13,642 bases of DNA, from the NCBI GenBank assembly GCA_027297485.1, contig JAPUHZ010000271.1:1-13642 (forward strand). The letters run 5' to 3'. Positions 1 through 6,613 of this stretch are shown in pieces (position 1 is the first letter of the stretch; every line of letters starts with the position of its first letter). Below the pieces are notes generated by a model. The model was not told the origin of the DNA and did not search any database. It saw only the letters and a program-made list of their open reading frames with translations. Made by a program: the position numbers and the translations under genes. Source of the DNA: Deltaproteobacteria bacterium (GTDB lineage: Bacteria > Desulfobacterota_B > Binatia > UBA9968).

Positions 1-311
1 TCATGGGATATCTTTTTCCACCCCTCCCCCCCACCCAAAAGGAGGGAACCGTTTTGCTGAAAGCTCACCGGGACTGGCCAGTCCGCAGGAAGGTTACGCA
101 AGAAAGCTGCACCCTCTCGGGCCAAACCGGCGATAGCCGGATCAGAGACAACTTGGCGAACCATAGCAGCGTTCCGCCCCGAGGAATGGACACCGGCCAT
201 GCTTTCTTGTTCCAGGACCACGATCTCCCTAACACCACGTCGCGCCAGGTGATAGGCCGTGGCCGCACCGGCAAACCCGGCGCCAATAATGACGTACTGA
301 GCTGAGATCAT
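1..311 (-). CDS. FAD-dependent oxidoreductase, DAO family (partial, N-terminal part)
   Basis: About 103 residues are visible; the frame stays open to the left edge, so the C-terminal two thirds lie outside. The protein starts MISAQYVIIGAGFAGAATAY, a classic dinucleotide-binding fold: beta strand, GxGxxG (IIGAGFAG, residues 8-15), helix, then the acidic end of the second strand in VVLEQE that binds the adenosine ribose. GVHSSGRNAA follows, the position where DAO-family enzymes (glycine/sarcosine/D-amino-acid oxidases, opine oxidase subunits) contact FAD. These enzymes oxidise C-N or C-O bonds of small substrates; the substrate cannot be told from this part. The start is the ATG at 311-309, 16 bases after the ferredoxin stop, with no strong Shine-Dalgarno, so translation is probably coupled to the upstream gene. 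A long G-rich tract near 21-37 encodes Gly-rich GGGEGW in frame. Family sure, substrate unknown. Confidence 0.85.
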   Translation of the reverse strand, partial: MISAQYVIIGAGFAGAATAYHLARRGVREIVVLEQESMAGVHSSGRNAAMVRQVVSDPAIAGLAREGAAFLRNLPADWPVPVSFQQNGSLLLGGGEGWKKISH

Positions 312-327
312 GGTAGCATCTTTGAAG

Positions 328-540
328 TTAGGGAAAGAGTCTCTTCCCGGTCTCTTCCTCCTCCAAAATAATCGCCTTGGTGGGGCAAACCTTGGCGGCA
401 AGCAGGATCTTTTGGTCCGTGTCGCCTTTGGGATCGCCCACTACTGAGATGAACTTCTCATCCAGCTTAAAAACCTTTGGTGACACCTCTACGCATTTAC
501 CATAACCCTCACATTTCGACCTATCCACAGTAACCTTCAT
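328..540 (-). CDS. Small [3Fe-4S]-type ferredoxin
   Basis: A 70-residue acidic electron carrier. The cluster ligands are visible as C10-EGYGK-C16 and C53-P-T. In the P450-type ferredoxin family the motif is Cx2-X-x2-C...CP, and when the second cysteine position holds Tyr, His or Gly (Tyr here) the protein normally carries a [3Fe-4S] rather than a [4Fe-4S] cluster. The pattern around it (SPKVFKLDEK, then KVCPTKAI) is the usual layout of this family, whose members serve cytochrome P450s and other oxidoreductases. A strong Shine-Dalgarno (AAGGAG, about 550-556) precedes ATG at 540-538. The gene lies directly upstream of the FAD oxidoreductase on the same strand, so the two probably form an operon and may be redox partners (inference). 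No P450 is visible in this window. Confidence 0.9.
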   Translation of the reverse strand: MKVTVDRSKCEGYGKCVEVSPKVFKLDEKFISVVGDPKGDTDQKILLAAKVCPTKAIILEEEETGKRLFP

Positions 541-566
541 AAATCCACTCCTTCCTGGCCGACCAG

Positions 567-595
567 ATTTTATCCTTCTCCTAACTCATTCTTAA
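567..595 (-). promoter_or_regulatory. Sigma70-like promoter of the ferredoxin/oxidoreductase operon
   Basis: On the minus strand TTAAGA (595-590, four of six to TTGACA) is followed after exactly 17 bases by TAAAAT (572-567, five of six to TATAAT). Transcription would start near 560, leaving a leader of about 20 nt that contains the Shine-Dalgarno. Spacing and position are good; it is not tested. Confidence 0.55.
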
Positions 596-638
596 TTTTT
601 CAGCCACCTCTTGTCTGTCTTTCCCCCAGCTCGTATCC

Positions 639-644
639 TATAAT
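639..644 (+). promoter_or_regulatory. Perfect -10 box (TATAAT) ahead of the YchF-like GTPase
   Basis: TATAAT lies 19 bases before the GTPase start codon. With a usual start about 7 bases downstream the leader would be only about 12 nt and would still contain the GGAGG at 655-659. The -35 is poor: TTGTCT at 611-616 is too far away (22 bases) and nothing better sits at 17. The promoter may be activator-dependent or rely on the -10 alone. Confidence 0.4.
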
Positions 645-663
645 ATTCCGTAATGGAGGTTGA

Positions 664-1707
664 ATGAAAGTCGGCATTGTTGGTTTTCCGGGTTCGGGGA
701 AAACCACCGTCTTTAACGCCCTGACCGGCCTTAAGGCCCAGACCCGGCCACACGCAAGAGAAGCCAACCCTCACCTTGGAGTCATCAAGGTGCCGGATAA
801 ACGAGTCGAGACTCTAGGTACGATGCTCAAGCTGAAAAAACTCACTCACGTAGAAATGATCTTCATGGACTTCGCCCCTGGCAAGGATGAAAAGGCCCTG
901 GACCCTAATAGGATCAATCAGATGAATGAGACCGATGCCCTGGCTCAGGTGGTAAGGTTTTTCGCCGGCCCTTTCTCCCAAACTCTTCCCTCTCCTTTGA
1001 AGGAAATCCGAGACTTTGAAACCGAGCTAAAGCTCACGGATCTGGCCGTCATAGAAAACCGCCTGGCTCGATTAAAAAAGGAAAAGGGTCGGGGCCACGA
1101 AAAAGAGCTCTTGGAGCGATGTCAGGCCTTTATAGAACAAGAACAACCGTTGCGCCTGCTCTCTCTGAGCGAAGAAGAGGGAAGAATGCTGTCTGGTTTT
1201 GGTTTTCTCAGCCAAAAACCCCTGTTGATCTTACTAAACCGAGAAGAGGAGGATATCGGGAAAACGCCGCCAGGAGAGATCATCGCTTATCTGGCAAAGG
1301 AGCGGCTCGAGACAGTTCCCCTCTGCGCCAAGGTGGAAATGGAACTAACTGATCTGGAGGAAGATGAACGTTCAGAGTTCCTAAAAGAATGGGGCATGAC
1401 TGAATCGGCCCGGGACCGCTTTGTACGATCGTGTTATGTCCTACTGCAATTAGTGAGTTTCCTGACCCACAATGAAGAGGAGGTCCGAGCCTGGAGCATC
1501 AGGAGAGGGACCTCTGCCCTCAAGGCAGCAGGAAAGGTCCACGACGATATGGAGCGCGGTTTTATCCGCGCGGAGGTCGTCCACTACAACGACTTTGTTC
1601 AATACGGAAGCGAGGCAAAGTGCAGAGAGGCAGGAAAACTCAGATTGGAAGGAAAGGAATACATCGTCCAGGACGGGGATATTATCCGCTTCAGGTTTCA
1701 CGTATAG
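664..1707 (+). CDS. Divergent YchF/OLA1-like GTP/ATP-binding protein with TGS-type C-terminus
   Basis: 347 residues (typical YchF is about 363). P-loop GFPGSGKT at residues 7-14, where bona fide YchF has GLPNVGKS. The strand-helix region around VPDKRVETL (43-51) matches the YchF VPDxRLxxL segment. NREE (192-195) fits the NxxE motif that makes YchF prefer ATP over GTP. Residues about 112-172 form the charged helical coiled-coil insert. The C-terminal 75 residues are strongly YchF-like, with ERGFIRAEVV, REAGKLRLEGKEYIVQDGD and the terminal FRFHV. The odd part is the switch II region: where YchF has DIAGLVKGA and a Gly-rich loop, this protein reads MDFAPGKDEKALDP (68-81), so the DxxG motif is altered and the loop is short. 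YchF proteins bind ribosomes and act in translation and stress control; whether this paralogue does is inference. Start chosen by GGAGGT just upstream of ATG 664. The VWA gene follows after 42 bases. Confidence 0.85.
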   Translation: MKVGIVGFPGSGKTTVFNALTGLKAQTRPHAREANPHLGVIKVPDKRVETLGTMLKLKKLTHVEMIFMDFAPGKDEKALDPNRINQMNETDALAQVVRFFAGPFSQTLPSPLKEIRDFETELKLTDLAVIENRLARLKKEKGRGHEKELLERCQAFIEQEQPLRLLSLSEEEGRMLSGFGFLSQKPLLILLNREEEDIGKTPPGEIIAYLAKERLETVPLCAKVEMELTDLEEDERSEFLKEWGMTESARDRFVRSCYVLLQLVSFLTHNEEEVRAWSIRRGTSALKAAGKVHDDMERGFIRAEVVHYNDFVQYGSEAKCREAGKLRLEGKEYIVQDGDIIRFRFHV

Positions 1708-1749
1708 ACTGTTTTCTTCTTTTCTAACCTACGCTATAGTGAGTTACTG

Positions 1750-3576
1750 ATGAGAATCCACCGCTACACCCAATGGGACGGCACACAGCAGGTTCTCTTT
1801 CCCACCTCTGAGGATCTCCTCAAACATCTCTCTGACAGCTTTTTAGAAGAAGAAGGGGTGCGCAAGGCCTTGAGGGATTTGATGCGCCGAGGTCTTATCT
1901 CCGAAGACGGCCTCCGTTCCGTCAAGGGGATGAGGGAATTCTTAAGGGAGGCAGAAGAAAAAAAGAGAGAGATGTTGAAAAGGTATTCCCCCGACTCATT
2001 CAAACTCTCTCCCGAGCAGGCCCAGACCCTCAGCAAAAAACTCAACAGCCTGGCAGAAAAGCTCGAGGCCTATCACGAGAAGATGCGCAACTTTATGGAG
2101 CGTCTCTCCGGTCGCTATGCCAACGACATGGGAGAAATGGCACGCAGGATGCAGCAGGCCCAGCAGCGTTACCAAGAACTCAGGGACAGGCTCAAAGACC
2201 AGATATCCAGACGCAGCATGCGGCGTCCTCAGGATCTTGCGGGCCAGGGCTATCCAGGGCTCATGGAGATGTTAGATCGGATGAATCGCCTCTTGGAGGA
2301 CGAGAATTTCCTTAAAAACTTGCCCAAGATGTTGGACACTACCGTTGAGGACCTGGACAACCTTTTGGAGAACCTGGACTCCCTGAGCCAAGAACAACTG
2401 AACCAGTTGAGTGAGGCCTTGAGTCAGATGGAACGCTTGGAAGAACTCCTTAATCAATATCCTTTCCACGGGTCGCAGAGGATGGGCATGGGTGAAACCG
2501 GTCAGATCCTGAGTCAATTGAGACGGCTGGAGCAGTTTCTCCGATGGGGGCAGAGAGGAATGGGGGACCTTTCCGATCTGGATCTTGAGGAGATCCGTGA
2601 TCTGTTGGGAGAGGAAGCCTACGAACACCTCAATTATTTGAGAGGCGTGAAACAGATGCTGGAAGAGGAGGGCTACCTGGTCCAAACAAAACAGGGCCTT
2701 AGGCTCAGCCCGAAGGGAATGAGAAAGATTGGGGACAAAGCGCTAAGAGAGATCTTTCAGATGCTTAACAGAAATCGCTGGGGAGCGCACACGACCTCAC
2801 TCAGGGGGCAGCAAGGGGACAGGCTGGAAGAGACCAAGAAGTACGAATACGGAGATCCGCTCAACGTAAACGTTAGGGAGACCCTGATGAATGCGATGGG
2901 CGAGGGCAGTCGAGGGGTTCCCCTAAAGATCGGACCCAAGAATTTCTCCGTTCATCGCCAGGAATTCTCCACGGACAGTGAGACGGTACTGCTCATCGAT
3001 GTCAGCTACTCCATGCTCATGAACGACTCTCTGCACGCAGGCAAAAAGGTGGCCCTGGCTCTGCATCGATTGATAGATACCAAGTTCCCCCAAGATGTCC
3101 TACACCTGGTCGCCTTCCGCTCCAATGCCAAGGTCATACGGGCCCAGGATCTCCCTTCCATTGTGGCCATCACCTACTTTATGGAGCACGGAACGGATAT
3201 TAAAGAGGCCTTGCGCTTTTCACGGCGGCTGCTCGGATCACAGAGGTCATCCAACAGGCAGATCATTCTCATCACCGATGGTGAGCCGACTGCGGTCACT
3301 TTAGACCATGGCGGCCGGCTGCACAGCGGATGGGGCTCTGTTCTGCTCCACGAGCAGATTGTCCAGGAGACTCTCAAAGAGGTAAGGCGCTGCACTCAGA
3401 GCGGGATCAAGATCAACACCTTCATGCTTGGGACGGACATCTATCGGCGGGGTTTTATCGACCAGCTCTCCCGGCTCAATACGGGCCGCGTCTTCTACAC
3501 CTCGCCGGACCAGATCGGAAATTACATCGTAGTGGATTACATCGCAAACAAGCGCAAGCGTATAGGACGCGCCTAA
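1750..3576 (+). CDS. VWA-domain protein with long helical N-terminal region and complete MIDAS
   Basis: 608 residues, no signal peptide or membrane segment, so cytoplasmic. Residues about 70-290 are rich in Glu, Lys, Gln and Leu and look helical or coiled-coil (for example a MARRMQQAQQRYQELRDR stretch and leucine/asparagine-rich repeats near 195-230). The C-terminal part from about 410 is a von Willebrand A domain with all metal-site residues: D417-V-S419-Y-S421, T482 (HGTDI) and D510 (LITDGEP). The tail ends YIANKRKRIGRA, positively charged. This fits the ChlD/CoxE-like bacterial VWA proteins, which normally work with a MoxR- or ChlI-type AAA+ ATPase in metal insertion or protein remodelling. 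No such ATPase is in this window. It follows the YchF-like gene by 42 bases. No clear Shine-Dalgarno precedes ATG 1750. TATAGT at 1735-1740 would place a transcript start close to the ATG, so a leaderless transcript or coupling to the gene upstream is possible. Confidence 0.85.
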   Translation: MRIHRYTQWDGTQQVLFPTSEDLLKHLSDSFLEEEGVRKALRDLMRRGLISEDGLRSVKGMREFLREAEEKKREMLKRYSPDSFKLSPEQAQTLSKKLNSLAEKLEAYHEKMRNFMERLSGRYANDMGEMARRMQQAQQRYQELRDRLKDQISRRSMRRPQDLAGQGYPGLMEMLDRMNRLLEDENFLKNLPKMLDTTVEDLDNLLENLDSLSQEQLNQLSEALSQMERLEELLNQYPFHGSQRMGMGETGQILSQLRRLEQFLRWGQRGMGDLSDLDLEEIRDLLGEEAYEHLNYLRGVKQMLEEEGYLVQTKQGLRLSPKGMRKIGDKALREIFQMLNRNRWGAHTTSLRGQQGDRLEETKKYEYGDPLNVNVRETLMNAMGEGSRGVPLKIGPKNFSVHRQEFSTDSETVLLIDVSYSMLMNDSLHAGKKVALALHRLIDTKFPQDVLHLVAFRSNAKVIRAQDLPSIVAITYFMEHGTDIKEALRFSRRLLGSQRSSNRQIILITDGEPTAVTLDHGGRLHSGWGSVLLHEQIVQETLKEVRRCTQSGIKINTFMLGTDIYRRGFIDQLSRLNTGRVFYTSPDQIGNYIVVDYIANKRKRIGRA

Positions 3577-3672
3577 GCGGATGAGGAAAAATCCCCGAGT
3601 GACTGGCGATCATATGCGTTATCAATTGCCAGTATGGAGCATGATAGAGAGGAGCATTAAAAAATTGCGAGA

Positions 3673-3819
3673 TTAGACTTGGTTGGATACGGAGATCCTT
3701 CGGGGCAAAATGATATGAAATGCTGTGCCCTTGCCGAATTCGCTCTCCACACGGATCTCCCCTTGCAAAAGTTCCACTAGCCTCTTCACGAGGGATAGCC
3801 CTCTTGCCGTGAGCCTCGC
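3673..3819 (-). pseudogene. Remnant of a histidine-kinase ATPase domain, in frame behind the FIST gene
   Basis: Directly after the TGA of the FIST gene (3822-3820) the same frame continues for 48 codons to TAA at 3675-3673. It reads [18 protein letters not shown], then [20 protein letters not shown] and PRR. This is the unmistakable end of a HATPase_c domain: the G2 box (normally GxGLGLSLVKxLVE), then GxIxVxSxxGxGTxFxxxLP. The HisKA dimerisation helix, N box and G1 box are absent; the fragment begins inside the G2 box. There is no start codon or Shine-Dalgarno of its own. I read it as the leftover of a FIST-histidine-kinase fusion or of a neighbouring kinase gene after an internal deletion. 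Readthrough of the TGA would add only this fragment, which could not bind ATP alone. Confidence 0.75.
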
Positions 3820-5013
3820 TCATGCTTGGGGAAATAAACAGACCAATGCACTGGCGCTCATGAGGCCGGTAAAAGCCCCTCGGGTGCGGGCCAACTGTCC
3901 ATACCCATGACACCCGGCCAGCGGAATTGCTCCCACAACGTCTTTGATCCGTGGAAGCTCCTGTGCTATCCCCTCTTCACCGACCCTCAACCGCTGGGAG
4001 ACGCACTCCAAGGCAATCATTCCTGCCGGCGGACTATCCTCAAGTCGTTCGATCGCCAAGCGGGAGGCCCGGCCTGAGGTCTCAATGACCGACTGATCAG
4101 TGGCTTTCATCAGACTGATTAGAGCGCCCTCTGGGACCTCTGAGGCGCACATGACCGAACCATCATCGAGCGGCCAGAGCGTGACTCGAAGTTTCTGATC
4201 CCCTTCCTGGTAGAGCCATCCGATAATGTGCTCCATGAGGAATGGAACAACGGCCTCTCCCTCCAGCGTGACCCCCTTTTCCCGGGCGAACTCCCGGTAA
4301 ATGTCAAGGGCGGGCCGGCCGTTAATCTCTTTAACGACCAACCCTTGGGACCGTGTGACCCGCATCTTCGGGCCGATCGGACTCCACCCATGGCTGATCC
4401 CGAGTCCAAGGGGGGCAGTAGAGAGGATCTCAGCGCAGACAAATGCGTCCGTGATGACCTCGTCCTGATAAAAGACAGGCGTCTTCTTAAACTTGACGTC
4501 GTCGCCCGCCGCCCCCCCCACAAGCTCGTACTGAAGCGCGGTTCGAACCATCAACTCATCGATCAAGGCCTCACCACCACCGCCAAGCCCGTCGGCAAAG
4601 AGAAGGATCATCCGGTGAACGAGCCCGGCTCTGAGGCTCTCAGGGGAAGAACCATGAAAGTCCGACACCGCTTCGCCAACGGCACGGGAAAGGTCCTGTT
4701 TGAGATGTCGGCCGCACCGGACCATAAAACGCATGGTATCCGAACTGATCACGGCCACCACCACTGATTGGCTCATTACCTGCCGGTCTGTGAATTCCCC
4801 GGCAGAAGAGCAGCCGAGAAGCGGGCCATGGCCAGTGACGCTTCGGACTCCCTTCAGGACCTCTACCTGGTTATAGCGGGGTGAGGCGAAGACAATCACC
4901 AAGTCAGGCTGAGCGCCAAGGCCAATTCCATCCAGGGCTGCCCGCGCAGCATCCCTTCCACACTCCCAGCCAGCCTCCCTTTTTCCTATTCCTGTCCCCA
5001 TCCTAGTTGACAT
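3820..5013 (-). CDS. FIST-domain sensory protein (FIST_N + FIST_C)
   Basis: 397 residues. FIST_N spans about 35-225, with the conserved GCSSAGEFTD (67-76) and the GGAAGDDVKFKKTPVFYQDE segment of the FIST core. FIST_C fills the rest and ends in the family's AGCHGYGQL...GAF pattern, so the FIST module is complete. FIST domains are predicted small-ligand (possibly amino-acid) sensors found in signal-transduction proteins, often fused to histidine kinase, GGDEF or chemotaxis modules. Here none is attached, and the kinase tail that follows in frame suggests a lost output domain. No signal peptide or membrane segment. The start at 5013 is supported by GGGAGGAA at 5021-5028, 7 bases upstream; an in-frame ATG at codon 5 is less well placed. 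It is divergent from gloB across a 275-base spacer and convergent with the VWA gene. It may now act alone or be a decaying gene; the frame shows no internal damage. Confidence 0.85.
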   Translation of the reverse strand: MSTRMGTGIGKREAGWECGRDAARAALDGIGLGAQPDLVIVFASPRYNQVEVLKGVRSVTGHGPLLGCSSAGEFTDRQVMSQSVVVAVISSDTMRFMVRCGRHLKQDLSRAVGEAVSDFHGSSPESLRAGLVHRMILLFADGLGGGGEALIDELMVRTALQYELVGGAAGDDVKFKKTPVFYQDEVITDAFVCAEILSTAPLGLGISHGWSPIGPKMRVTRSQGLVVKEINGRPALDIYREFAREKGVTLEGEAVVPFLMEHIIGWLYQEGDQKLRVTLWPLDDGSVMCASEVPEGALISLMKATDQSVIETSGRASRLAIERLEDSPPAGMIALECVSQRLRVGEEGIAQELPRIKDVVGAIPLAGCHGYGQLARTRGAFTGLMSASALVCLFPQA

Positions 5014-5040
5014 AGCAAACTTCCTCCCTCGCTGTTTTCT

Positions 5041-5063
5041 TTGTCAATTGATCACATTGGCAA
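5041..5063. promoter_or_regulatory. Interrupted dyad, possible operator
   Basis: TTGTCAAT (5041-5048) and ATTGGCAA (5056-5063) form an 8-base inverted repeat with one mismatch around a 7-base spacer containing the palindrome TGATCA. It sits 28 bases upstream of the FIST start codon, a usual place for a repressor or activator site. No regulator gene is visible nearby, so the factor is unknown. Confidence 0.35.
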
Positions 5064-5108
5064 AATGGCATAAAGGACATAAATTTTGGGAGCAAAATAC
5101 ATGCCATT
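5064..5108. repeat. Perfect 8-base inverted repeat AATGGCAT / ATGCCATT
   Basis: AATGGCAT at 5064-5071 and ATGCCATT at 5101-5108 are exact reverse complements, 29 bases apart. A related AAGGCATT lies at 5133-5140. With the adjacent dyad this makes four GGCA-containing half-sites within 100 bases. They flank the candidate gloB promoter and could be binding sites for one regulator, though chance is possible in AT-rich DNA. Confidence 0.3.
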
Positions 5109-5288
5109 AGATAATTTTTAACCGCTTAAAAAAAGGCATTAATTTCAGGTTGTTATATCGCAGTTGAATTCACAGCCCCTTCGGCACAGAACAAAATTTG
5201 TCACTTTTAGTCCCGGGTTGAATTAAGGTGGGAAATCTTATAGGCATCAGGGAAAGTAGAAGATCCGATTCTGGCAGTCACAAAGGTT

Positions 5289-6056
5289 ATGAGAATTGTT
5301 CAGATCCCCCTCTTGCGAGACAACTATGCCTACTTGATTGTATGCGAGAAAACTCTTGAGGCGGCAATTGTGGACCCTTCAGAAGGAGGGCCTGTTCTAA
5401 GCAAGGTTGCCGAGGAGGAGGTGAAACTCAAGGCCATCCTCAACACCCACCACCATCGAGACCATACCGGGGGCAATTCAGGCCTGCTTGAACGCCTGCC
5501 CCTTGAAGTTTACGGTTACAGGACTGATAAAGGACGCATCCCAGGCTTAACCCATCCCCTTGATGAAGGAGGTGAGTTTAGGATAGGCGAACTCAGGGCA
5601 ACGGTTCTCTTCATCCCAGGGCACACGAAAGGCCATATTGCTTATCTGTTCGAGAACAGACTCTTTTGCGGGGATACGCTTTTCGTGGCAGGATGTGGCC
5701 GCCTCTTTGAGGGCACAGCCGAGCAGATGCACACCTCTCTTAATAAGCTCCAGGATCTCCCTGCCAACACGCTAGTCTATTGCGGGCATGAGTACACGGA
5801 GAAAAATCTCCAATTTGCCCTCACCCTTGAACCGAACAACAGAAAGCTGGCCGAGAAGATGCAAAAGGTCCGCTCGCTGAGAGCCAAGGGTATCTCTACA
5901 ATCCCTTCAACAATAGGGGAGGAAAGGGAGACCAATCCGTTTCTCCGCTGGGACAGCAAAGAGATCCAAGAGAATCTAAAGAGCAGCTTTCCAAATCTAA
6001 GCTCCGACCCTGTCTCCGTGTTTGCTAGAATACGTGAGCTGAAAGACCGATTCTAG
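5289..6056 (+). CDS. gloB: Hydroxyacylglutathione hydrolase (glyoxalase II)
   Basis: 255 residues, the usual glyoxalase II length. It hydrolyses S-D-lactoylglutathione to D-lactate and glutathione, the second step of methylglyoxal detoxification, in the cytoplasm. The binuclear metal site is complete: H54-H-H56-R-D58-H59, H112 in IPGHTKGH, bridging D129 in FCGDTLF, and H167 in YCGHEYT. The N-terminus (IPLLRDNYAYLI) and the C-terminal HAGH_C part (YTEKNLQFALTLEP, then NPFLRW near 220) are those of true glyoxalase II rather than a generic MBL hydrolase. AAAGG stands 2 bases before ATG 5289. The gene stands alone, divergent from FIST and convergent with the CBS gene (21-base gap). The glyoxalase I partner is not in the window. 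Confidence 0.93.
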   Translation: MRIVQIPLLRDNYAYLIVCEKTLEAAIVDPSEGGPVLSKVAEEEVKLKAILNTHHHRDHTGGNSGLLERLPLEVYGYRTDKGRIPGLTHPLDEGGEFRIGELRATVLFIPGHTKGHIAYLFENRLFCGDTLFVAGCGRLFEGTAEQMHTSLNKLQDLPANTLVYCGHEYTEKNLQFALTLEPNNRKLAEKMQKVRSLRAKGISTIPSTIGEERETNPFLRWDSKEIQENLKSSFPNLSSDPVSVFARIRELKDRF

Positions 6057-6077
6057 AGAGGAGCGGGGGAGTGGGCT

Positions 6078-6536
6078 TTAACCTTTAGATTTTTTCTCTT
6101 GTCCCTTTCGATGGCGGGGCTGTTTCAAACTCTTGCCGCTCAAGATAAAATCAAGCACATCGCTCCGCGTGATGATGCCCACCAGCCTCTCCTTCTTCAC
6201 AACGGGAAGTGAGCCGATGCGCTGACGACGCAGGAGCCTAATGGCTGTCACCAGGGAAGTTTCCGGCCGGACACTCATCACGTTGAAGCTCATGATCTCT
6301 TCGACAGTGTAAGAGTCTGCAAACCTGTCTATCTCTTTAGCGTGGTCAATCAGCATGCTCGTGGGATAAGCGTCACGGATATCACGGTCGGTAACTATGC
6401 CAACAAGCTTTTCGTCTTCGAGTACAGGTAACTGGTTGATCCGGTGTTTGGCCATGATTCGTCTGGCAATGCCGATGCTGTCATAGACCTCAACGGCGAG
6501 CACCTTTTCCGTCATCCATTGAGAAACCTGTACCAT
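6078..6536 (-). CDS. CBS-domain pair protein
   Basis: 152 residues made of two CBS motifs and little else: the first about residues 6-62 (NQLPVLEDEKLVGIVTDRDI), the second about 80-136 (GSLPVVKKERLVGIITRSDV). A lysine/arginine-rich tail follows (RHRKGQEKKSKG). The VGIVTDRD and VGIITRSD segments are the usual adenosyl-ligand contacts, so it probably binds AMP, ATP or a related nucleotide as an energy or redox sensor; its partner is unknown. Good Shine-Dalgarno GGGAGG just upstream of ATG 6536 (about 6543-6548). It lies 77 bases after msrB on the same strand and may be the last gene of a yajQ-msrB-CBS transcript. The basic tail might contact nucleic acid or membrane (speculative). Confidence 0.88.
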   Translation of the reverse strand: MVQVSQWMTEKVLAVEVYDSIGIARRIMAKHRINQLPVLEDEKLVGIVTDRDIRDAYPTSMLIDHAKEIDRFADSYTVEEIMSFNVMSVRPETSLVTAIRLLRRQRIGSLPVVKKERLVGIITRSDVLDFILSGKSLKQPRHRKGQEKKSKG

Positions 6537-6613
6537 CCAGAGCCTCCCTCTGTTTACTGCTAAAGCAAATTTGCGTTCCGCTCAAATCTCCATGCCTGAT
6601 TCAATCGGTTTTA

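Larger units (their letters stand above)
5014..5288. other. AT-rich divergent intergenic spacer between the FIST gene and gloB
   Basis: 275 bases with no plausible coding frame, clearly richer in A and T than the flanking genes. It must carry the promoters of both divergent genes. For gloB a candidate is TTGGGA (5086-5091), 18 bases, GATAAT (5110-5115), which would leave a long leader of about 165 nt. No clear minus-strand promoter for the FIST gene could be fixed. Several inverted repeats with GGCA half-sites lie between 5041 and 5140 and are listed separately. gloB itself has AAAGG at 5282-5286 as a modest ribosome-binding site. Confidence 0.5.

Noticed and set aside
2272..2685. Open frame on the minus strand, 137 codons, inside the VWA gene
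   Set aside because: Its Leu/Gln-rich composition is what the reverse of the Gln/Glu-rich coiled-coil codons produces; no own start signals.
3602..3633. Inverted repeat ACTGGCGAT / ATTGCCAGT with 14-base loop between the convergent VWA and FIST genes
   Set aside because: It has about nine pairs with one G-U, but no U-run on either strand, so I did not call it a terminator.
3820..3822. TGA as a selenocysteine codon in the FIST gene
   Set aside because: The residue would fall between a complete FIST domain and a fragment lacking the kinase core, with no family precedent and no evident SECIS hairpin.
3476..3913. Open frame on the minus strand, 145 codons, across the VWA end and the kinase remnant
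   Set aside because: It has no family resemblance, overlaps the VWA gene and the remnant, and the neighbouring frame at 3819-3673 shows clear kinase sequence instead.
4228..4767. Open frame on the plus strand, 179 codons, inside the FIST gene
   Set aside because: It is antisense to a well-supported FIST domain and has no recognisable protein pattern.
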